Positions 7,616 through 12,253 of a stretch of DNA of 12,253 bases are shown one piece after another. A program made the translations under genes and the position numbers. Source of the stretch: Burkholderiales bacterium. Its GTDB lineage: Bacteria; Pseudomonadota; Gammaproteobacteria; Burkholderiales; Burkholderiaceae_C. The stretch covers positions 1-12,253 of the forward strand of contig CANHBY010000008.1 in NCBI GenBank assembly GCA_947458895.1, in the 5' to 3' direction. Position 1 is the first letter of the stretch; every line of letters begins with the position of its first letter. The notes under the pieces are model-generated. The model did no database searches, had not been told where the DNA came from, and saw only the letters and a program-made list of their open reading frames with translations.

Positions 7616-8719
7616 ATGCCTAAAACCCGAGTCATCGTTGTCGACGATTCAGCCTTGGTCAGAAGCCTGCTCACTGAAATAATCAACCGCCAACCCGATA
7701 TGGAGTGCGTAGGCGCAGCCCATGATCCATTGGTCGCAAGGGAAATGATTCGATCTCTTAATCCCGATGTGATCACCCTAGACATTGAGATGCCCCGCAT
7801 GGACGGGATTGATTTCCTGAGCAAGCTCATGAGGCTGCGCCCGATGCCAGTGATCATGGTTTCCACCCTGACAGAGCGCGGTGCCGATGTCACCCTGAGA
7901 GCCCTAGAACTCGGGGCGGTGGATTTTGTCGCCAAGCCCAAGATCGGGGTGGCGGATGGTTTGAATCTGCTGGCACAAGAAATCACCGAAAAAATACGCA
8001 TCGCATCCAAAGCGAAGCTGCTTCGGGCTGCGAATCCAGGGGCCTCAAAAGCCACTGCAGCCACGGCTCGAACCGCAGCGGGTTCGCAACCATCAACACC
8101 CCAAAATATCGGTCGCCTGTCTACAGAAAAAATCATCTTTATTGGCGCGTCGACGGGCGGCACTGAAGCCACCAGAATTGTTCTTCAAGAACTTCCTGCT
8201 GACTGTCCTGCCATCGTCATCACCCAACACATGCCGCCAGGCTACACACGCAGTTATGCAGCACGGCTCAACAGCTTGTGCCGTATCCATGTGGCAGAAG
8301 CCAAAGACGGTGAGCGCATCTTGCCAGGCCATGCCTACATCGCCCCGGGAGGCTTGCACTTGAGCGTCAAACGCAGCGGCGCCAATTACTTGGCGTGTGT
8401 AAAAGATGGAGACCCGGTCAATCGCCACAAACCCTCCGTCGAGGTGTTGTTCAAATCAGCTGCTCGCGTGGTTGGCCCCAATGCACTGGCGGTGATGCTC
8501 ACAGGCATGGGCGCAGATGGCGCCAAGGCCATGCGCGAGATGCTGGATGCCGGCAGCTACAACATTGTGCAAGATGAGGCCAGCTGCATCGTGTTCGGCA
8601 TGCCTCGTGAAGCGATTGCCGCCGGTGCCGCCAGCGAGGTATTGACGCTCTCAGCCATCGGACCACGCTTGATTGAGCGCCTACGAAGCTCCTCAGGCAT
8701 GGCGCTCAACCGGGTTTAA
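7616..8719 (+). CDS. cheB: Protein-glutamate methylesterase/deamidase CheB
   Basis: Response regulator that, when phosphorylated by CheA, removes methyl groups from chemoreceptors and can also deamidate them. Of 367 residues, about 4-125 form the receiver domain: acidic pocket D10-D11, phospho-acceptor D56 ([13 protein letters not shown]) and K107 in FVAKPK. A linker rich in Ala, Ser and Thr runs from about 135 to 170. The methylesterase domain follows, with catalytic triad S179 (GASTGG), H205 (ITQHMPPG) and D301 (TGMGADG). The ATG at 7616 has AGAGGA a few bases upstream, 27 nt after cheD. It ends the visible operon; cheY, cheZ, cheA and cheW are not in this window. The next gene, hemW, converges on it. 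Confidence 0.98.
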   Translation: MPKTRVIVVDDSALVRSLLTEIINRQPDMECVGAAHDPLVAREMIRSLNPDVITLDIEMPRMDGIDFLSKLMRLRPMPVIMVSTLTERGADVTLRALELGAVDFVAKPKIGVADGLNLLAQEITEKIRIASKAKLLRAANPGASKATAATARTAAGSQPSTPQNIGRLSTEKIIFIGASTGGTEATRIVLQELPADCPAIVITQHMPPGYTRSYAARLNSLCRIHVAEAKDGERILPGHAYIAPGGLHLSVKRSGANYLACVKDGDPVNRHKPSVEVLFKSAARVVGPNALAVMLTGMGADGAKAMREMLDAGSYNIVQDEASCIVFGMPREAIAAGAASEVLTLSAIGPRLIERLRSSSGMALNRV

Positions 8720-8730
8720 GGAAATCTCAA

Positions 8731-8749
8731 GCCCCACCGTCAATGGGGC
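8731..8749 (-). terminator. Weak hairpin at the hemW stop codon
   Basis: An inverted repeat GCCCCA / TGGGGC with a 7-nt loop (CCGTCAA on the plus strand) lies between the convergent cheB and hemW ends, and the hemW TGA sits in the loop. Downstream on the minus strand there is only TTGAGATTT rather than a clean T run. It may end the hemW transcript or block readthrough; support is modest. Confidence 0.35.
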
Positions 8750-9999
8750 AAAAACAGCGCCAAAACGTCGTTCAAAAAATCAAATCCCCTCCCGGTTGGC
8801 TCAAGCCGTCCCGACTCACATCGCAGCCAACCACGCCCAACAGCCTGGTCCACCACAGACGCCACCACAGACCATGGCAGCCCGGTGCGATCGGTGAACA
8901 TGCGCATCTCGAAGCCGTCTTTCAAGCGCAGCGCGTTCATCATGAATTCAAAGGGAAGCTCGGCCCGCGGGACCTCGGTGTCTTGGGCTAACGCCTCTCC
9001 CATCACGGCCTGGGCCATGTAGGCCAAGGGGTCTCTCAAGCGCACTTGGCGAATGACACGGTGGGGGTAGCTCAATTTGCTGTGGGCCCCAGCGCCAATG
9101 CCAAGATAGTCGCCAAACTGCCAGTAGTTGAGGTTGTGTACACACCGGTGCTCACCCCTTGCGAAGGCTGACACCTCATAGCGAGCCAGGCCAGACGCTG
9201 AGGTTTGGGCCGTGATCAGGTCCAACATGTCGGCGGCCATATCTTCATCAGGGATCGCCGGCGGATGCTGGGCGAAGTAGGTGTTCGGCTCAAGGGTCAG
9301 GTGATAAATCGAAAAATGCGGGGGACTGAAACTCAGTGCCTGCTGAAGATCAGCCTCGAGTTCACTCATGCTCTGACCGGGCAGGGCATACATCAGATCG
9401 ATGTTGTAGGCGTCAAAGGCAGAAGCCGCCTCCTCAACCGCAGCGAGCGCCTGATCGGCATCATGCACCCTGCCCAAGGCGCGCAATTTGTCGTTATTGA
9501 AGCTCTGTACACCCACCGACAAACGGTTCACACCCGCCTGCCGGTAAGCCTTGAAACGCTCCTGCTCAAAGGTGCCAGGGTTGGCCTCGAGCGTGATCTC
9601 ACAGTCAGGCTCCAGGGGCAACAGCGAGCGCACATGCCCCAACAACTCGTCCACCGCCTTGGGCTCGAAAAGGCTGGGCGTGCCGCCCCCGATGAACACA
9701 CTGTGAACCCTGCGCCCCCATACCAATGGCAAGGCTGACTCCAGGTCAGCCCGCAAGGCCTGGATGTACTCAGCCTGGGGTGGCCGCGCACCCGCATGGT
9801 CAGATCGGATACCCCATTCATGCGAATTAAAATCGCAGTAGGGGCATTTTTTTAAACACCACGGCAAATGAATGTAGAGCGACAAAGGCGGCAGGGCCGA
9901 GAAATTCAAAGTGCCCATGCGCATGTAGCGCGCCAAGCGCTCTGAGGGTGTCTCACGAACGGCCGAAGTCTCCGCCCTCACAACAGGCAATTCACGCAA
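8740..9999 (-). CDS. hemW: Radical SAM protein HemW (heme chaperone, HemN-like)
   Basis: Member of the HemN/HemW radical SAM family. HemW proteins bind heme and pass it to target proteins rather than acting as coproporphyrinogen oxidase, so the common label "HemN" would be misleading. The radical SAM cysteines are C48, C52 and C55 (PWCLKKCPYCDFNSH). SAM-binding IGGGTPSL, EANPGTF, a GVNRLSVGVQSF segment and YNIDLMYALPGQ follow. The C-terminal HemN-type domain contains NYWQFGDYLGIGAGAHS. The 419 residues assume the TTG start at 9999, which has GAGG 6 nt upstream and overlaps the rdgB stop by 8 nt. The first internal ATG (9924) would remove 25 residues before the conserved core, so the exact start is less certain than the identity. 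It is last in its operon. Confidence 0.93.
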   Translation of the reverse strand: MRELPVVRAETSAVRETPSERLARYMRMGTLNFSALPPLSLYIHLPWCLKKCPYCDFNSHEWGIRSDHAGARPPQAEYIQALRADLESALPLVWGRRVHSVFIGGGTPSLFEPKAVDELLGHVRSLLPLEPDCEITLEANPGTFEQERFKAYRQAGVNRLSVGVQSFNNDKLRALGRVHDADQALAAVEEAASAFDAYNIDLMYALPGQSMSELEADLQQALSFSPPHFSIYHLTLEPNTYFAQHPPAIPDEDMAADMLDLITAQTSASGLARYEVSAFARGEHRCVHNLNYWQFGDYLGIGAGAHSKLSYPHRVIRQVRLRDPLAYMAQAVMGEALAQDTEVPRAELPFEFMMNALRLKDGFEMRMFTDRTGLPWSVVASVVDQAVGRGWLRCESGRLEPTGRGFDFLNDVLALFLPH

Positions 10000-10594
10000 A
10001 CCAAACCTCGCGCATCAGTTGCAGCATCTGCTGCGCGGCCAGGGCACGGTGGCTGTGCTCATTCTTCACTTCAGGCCGGAGCTGGGCCACGCTGCAGCCA
10101 AGCGAAGGAATCAGCACCAGGGGATCGTAGCCAAAGCCGCCCTCCCCCATTGGGGCCTGCAACACCTCGCCGGCCCAGCGCCCGAAGGCCACGAGCGGCT
10201 CGGGGTCATCAGCCGAGCGAACCGCCACGAGCGCACTCACAAAGCGCGCCTTGCGGTTGGCTTGGCCAAGCATGTGCTCAAACAGCACACGGTTGTTGGA
10301 CTCATCACTCTCAGACTGGCCGAAAAGGGTGGCGTAGCGGGCCGATTTGACCCCTGGCCGGCCACCCAATGCATCCACACACAAACCCGAGTCATCAGCG
10401 ATAGCTGGCGCCCCGGCATGGGCTGCCGCATGGCGCGCCTTAGCCAACGCGTTCTCAATGAAGGTGTCATGAGGCTCTTCAGCCTCACTGATGCCCAGAG
10501 CGCCCTGGGTGATCAGTTGCAGGCCCAGCGGCCCTAGCAGCACTTGGAGCTCAAGCAGTTTGTGCGCATTGTTGGAGGCCAGAACCAGCTTCAA
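9992..10594 (-). CDS. rdgB: dITP/XTP pyrophosphatase RdgB (Ham1 family)
   Basis: House-cleaning enzyme that hydrolyses dITP, dXTP and ITP to monophosphates, keeping deaminated purines out of DNA and RNA. The 200 residues match the E. coli size (197). Family motifs are VLASNNAHKLLE (4-15), AIADDSGLCVDALGG (64-78, with D67 and D68), GFGYDP (153-158) and SHRALA (181-186). I chose the TTG at 10594: it begins directly with the conserved first strand (KLVLASNN) and has GAGGGT 6 nt upstream. The longer open frame to 10642 would run into the end of rph. It starts 10 nt after rph and its end overlaps hemW by 8 nt. Confidence 0.96.
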   Translation of the reverse strand: MKLVLASNNAHKLLELQVLLGPLGLQLITQGALGISEAEEPHDTFIENALAKARHAAAHAGAPAIADDSGLCVDALGGRPGVKSARYATLFGQSESDESNNRVLFEHMLGQANRKARFVSALVAVRSADDPEPLVAFGRWAGEVLQAPMGEGGFGYDPLVLIPSLGCSVAQLRPEVKNEHSHRALAAQQMLQLMREVWFA

Positions 10595-10604
10595 GGTTGC
10601 ACCC

Positions 10605-11342
10605 TCAAGCCGCCGCCAGAGCCAGGCGTTGGGCTGCCACAAGCTCTCGAATGCCCTTGTCTGCCAAACCCAGCATGCGACTCATCTCGTCACGCGAGAA
10701 GGCGGCCCCCTCGGCTGTTCCCTGCACTTCAACGAAACCACCCGCGCCGGTCATGACCACATTCATGTCGGTGTCGCACACGGAATCTTCACTGTAGTCG
10801 AGGTCCAACAAAGGGACGCCTCGCAAAATACCCACCGACACAGCAGCCACCGCGTCTTTCAATGGCGATGCTTTCAAAACCCCCTCAGCCAGCAGCCAGC
10901 TCACAGCGTCGTGGGCGGCCACGTAGGCGCCCGTGATGGCTGCCGTGCGTGTACCGCCATCGGCCTGCAAGACATCGCAGTCCAACGAGATGGTTCGCTC
11001 CCCTAAGGCCGCCAAATCGAACACAGTGCGAAGCGAACGACCAATCAGGCGCTGGATTTCTTGCGTGCGACCAGTCTGCTTGCCCCGGGCGGCTTCGCGG
11101 TCACTGCGGGTGTGGGTCGCGCGAGGCAACATGCCGTACTCGGCAGTCACCCAGCCCTCGCCGCTGCCTCTCTTATGAGGCGGCACCTTCTCCTCGACCG
11201 AGGCTGTGCACAGTACACGGGTATCGCCAAACGACACAAGCACTGATCCCTCTGCATGCTTGGTGTACCCACGCACCAGAGAAATTCGACGCAAAGCATC
11301 TGCTGCGCGCCCTTGGGCGCGCTCAAAATCACCACTGCTCAT
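10605..11342 (-). CDS. rph: Ribonuclease PH
   Basis: Phosphate-dependent 3'-5' exoribonuclease that trims tRNA 3' ends and takes part in rRNA decay. The 245-residue protein is of the usual length. Visible family segments are [17 protein letters not shown] (25-41), [19 protein letters not shown] (61-79), the phosphate-binding loop GGTRTA (129-134), and the catalytic region with D186 and D192 ([15 protein letters not shown]). The key active-site residues are present, so it should be active, unlike the frameshifted rph of E. coli K-12. The ATG at 11342 has AGGGG 5 nt upstream and lies 8 nt after the phosphatase stop, so the two are co-transcribed. Confidence 0.98.
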   Translation of the reverse strand: MSSGDFERAQGRAADALRRISLVRGYTKHAEGSVLVSFGDTRVLCTASVEEKVPPHKRGSGEGWVTAEYGMLPRATHTRSDREAARGKQTGRTQEIQRLIGRSLRTVFDLAALGERTISLDCDVLQADGGTRTAAITGAYVAAHDAVSWLLAEGVLKASPLKDAVAAVSVGILRGVPLLDLDYSEDSVCDTDMNVVMTGAGGFVEVQGTAEGAAFSRDEMSRMLGLADKGIRELVAAQRLALAAA

Positions 11343-11350
11343 GACAACCC

Positions 11351-12253
11351 CTATGTTTTTTTCTGTTCTGACGAGCGCCGGATGGCCTCGTTGATTTCCT
11401 TGATGGAACGCTCGATTTCAGCGTCATCCAGCTCAGCTTTGGAATCATGCCCCAGCATGCTGGCCTGAATCGTAGAGGCAAACACCTCCTCGCCCAGGGA
11501 ACGCGTTGAGATGCCTGCCGCCTCGCCGTCCGCTGAGGCCTCCCACTCGACAGCTAACACCGAGACGTTGTCGCACCGAACGCCACCGAGACGAAGCGCC
11601 TGCTCTACCAATTCGGGGACGGCATCAGAGAGAACTTTGGAGGTCAGTTGGTGCGTGATCTGATCATCGCTCACATTGCCCCACAAGCCGTCGGAGCACA
11701 AGAGGAGGCGGTCTCCGTCTTGCATAGTCAATGGGCCTACCGTGTCAACCACGGGCTTGCCAGGGCTACCCAGGCAAGTGAAGAGCACATTGCGATTGAA
11801 TTTATCCCCCACGGAGCCCTCATAACTCAGCGAGTCTTGTAGTTCCGAATAGGAGTGGTCGCGCGTGCGAGCGACCAGTTTGTCACCCCGCACCAAGTAA
11901 AGCCGGGAATCTCCGCAATGAGCCCAGTACGCTAAATTGCCCTGCAAGATGCAAGCCACGATGGTTGTACGAGGTGTGTCGATCAGAGCCTTTTGGGTGG
12001 CATATCGAAGCAATTGATGGTGCCCAGCCATCATGCTCTCCTGGAGAAACCTCAAGGGGTCCGGCAAGCAGGGCTTGCAGTCACGCTGGAACATTGCAGC
12101 CATGGTTTGAAGAGCAAGCTGCGAAGCGACCTCCCCCTCGGGGTGGCCACCCATTCCGTCGGCAAGCGCGAACAGGCCAGCGTCACGGGTGTAACAATAC
12201 CCGAGCCGGTCTTCGTTTTTTTCGCGGCCACCTTTTCGGCTGACTTGATATAC
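11351..12253 (-). CDS. PP2C-family Ser/Thr protein phosphatase, 5' end cut
   Basis: Metal-dependent phosphatase of the bacterial PP2C (Stp/PrpC) type, acting on phospho-Ser/Thr proteins. The frame is open to the window edge, giving 300 visible residues; only a few N-terminal residues are probably missing. Metal-binding and core motifs, numbered from the first visible residue, are KNED (12-15), ADGMGGH (31-37), GDSR (114-117), CSDGLW (186-191) and CDNVSV (227-232). Beyond the catalytic core there is a tail of about 60 residues, with many charged residues and a probable helix ([20 protein letters not shown]). In related bacteria such a gene often follows a Ser/Thr kinase gene, which would lie just outside the window; that is inference. 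It leads the visible rph-rdgB-hemW operon. Confidence 0.93.
   Translation of the reverse strand, partial: VYQVSRKGGREKNEDRLGYCYTRDAGLFALADGMGGHPEGEVASQLALQTMAAMFQRDCKPCLPDPLRFLQESMMAGHHQLLRYATQKALIDTPRTTIVACILQGNLAYWAHCGDSRLYLVRGDKLVARTRDHSYSELQDSLSYEGSVGDKFNRNVLFTCLGSPGKPVVDTVGPLTMQDGDRLLLCSDGLWGNVSDDQITHQLTSKVLSDAVPELVEQALRLGGVRCDNVSVLAVEWEASADGEAAGISTRSLGEEVFASTIQASMLGHDSKAELDDAEIERSIKEINEAIRRSSEQKKT

Noticed and set aside
9205..9738. Plus-strand open frame of 177 codons opposite hemW
   Set aside because: It is antisense to the radical SAM core of hemW and shows no recognisable motif; judged a shadow of codon bias.
10491..11006. Plus-strand open frame of 171 codons across rdgB and rph
   Set aside because: It runs antisense to two well-identified genes and shows no protein family character.

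Overview
The window reads as ordinary chromosomal DNA of a motile, high-GC betaproteobacterium, most likely order Burkholderiales and family Comamonadaceae. This placement rests on recalled protein similarity and gene order (fkpB-ispH; PP2C-rph-rdgB-hemW), not on a search. Genes are tightly packed, with overlapping stop/start codons and several GTG or TTG starts. I see no tRNA, rRNA, CRISPR array, insertion sequence, integrase or phage gene.

Left part (1-4152). On the minus strand lie serS (seryl-tRNA synthetase, 3' end cut by the window edge) and a coupled fkpB-ispH pair (FKBP-type prolyl isomerase; last enzyme of the MEP isoprenoid pathway). A 79-bp divergent gap separates fkpB from the plus-strand pair radC and an Smr-domain protein with an Ala/Lys/Glu-rich N-terminal helix.

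Middle part (4180-8719). This is a motility and signalling block. On the minus strand a GGDEF diguanylate cyclase overlaps by 4 nt a MinD/ParA-family ATPase resembling FlhG/FleN. A 360-bp gap then leads to the plus-strand chemotaxis adaptation operon cheR-cheD-cheB. The gap holds a candidate sigma-28 (FliA) promoter, an A-rich stretch with a doubtful small basic ORF, and small hairpins. CheR methylates chemoreceptors, CheB demethylates and deamidates them, and CheD deamidates them. The neighbouring cyclase and ATPase probably link c-di-GMP to flagellar control; that link is inference from gene order.

Right part (8740-12253). A minus-strand housekeeping operon runs, in transcription order, from a PP2C Ser/Thr phosphatase (5' end cut by the window edge) to rph, rdgB and hemW, with gaps of 8 and 10 nt and one 8-nt overlap. 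It converges on cheB.

I found no clearly novel multi-gene system. The features most worth a second look are the coupled cyclase-ATPase pair beside cheRDB, the reduced termini of the FlhG-like protein, the candidate FliA promoter, and the small basic ORF.
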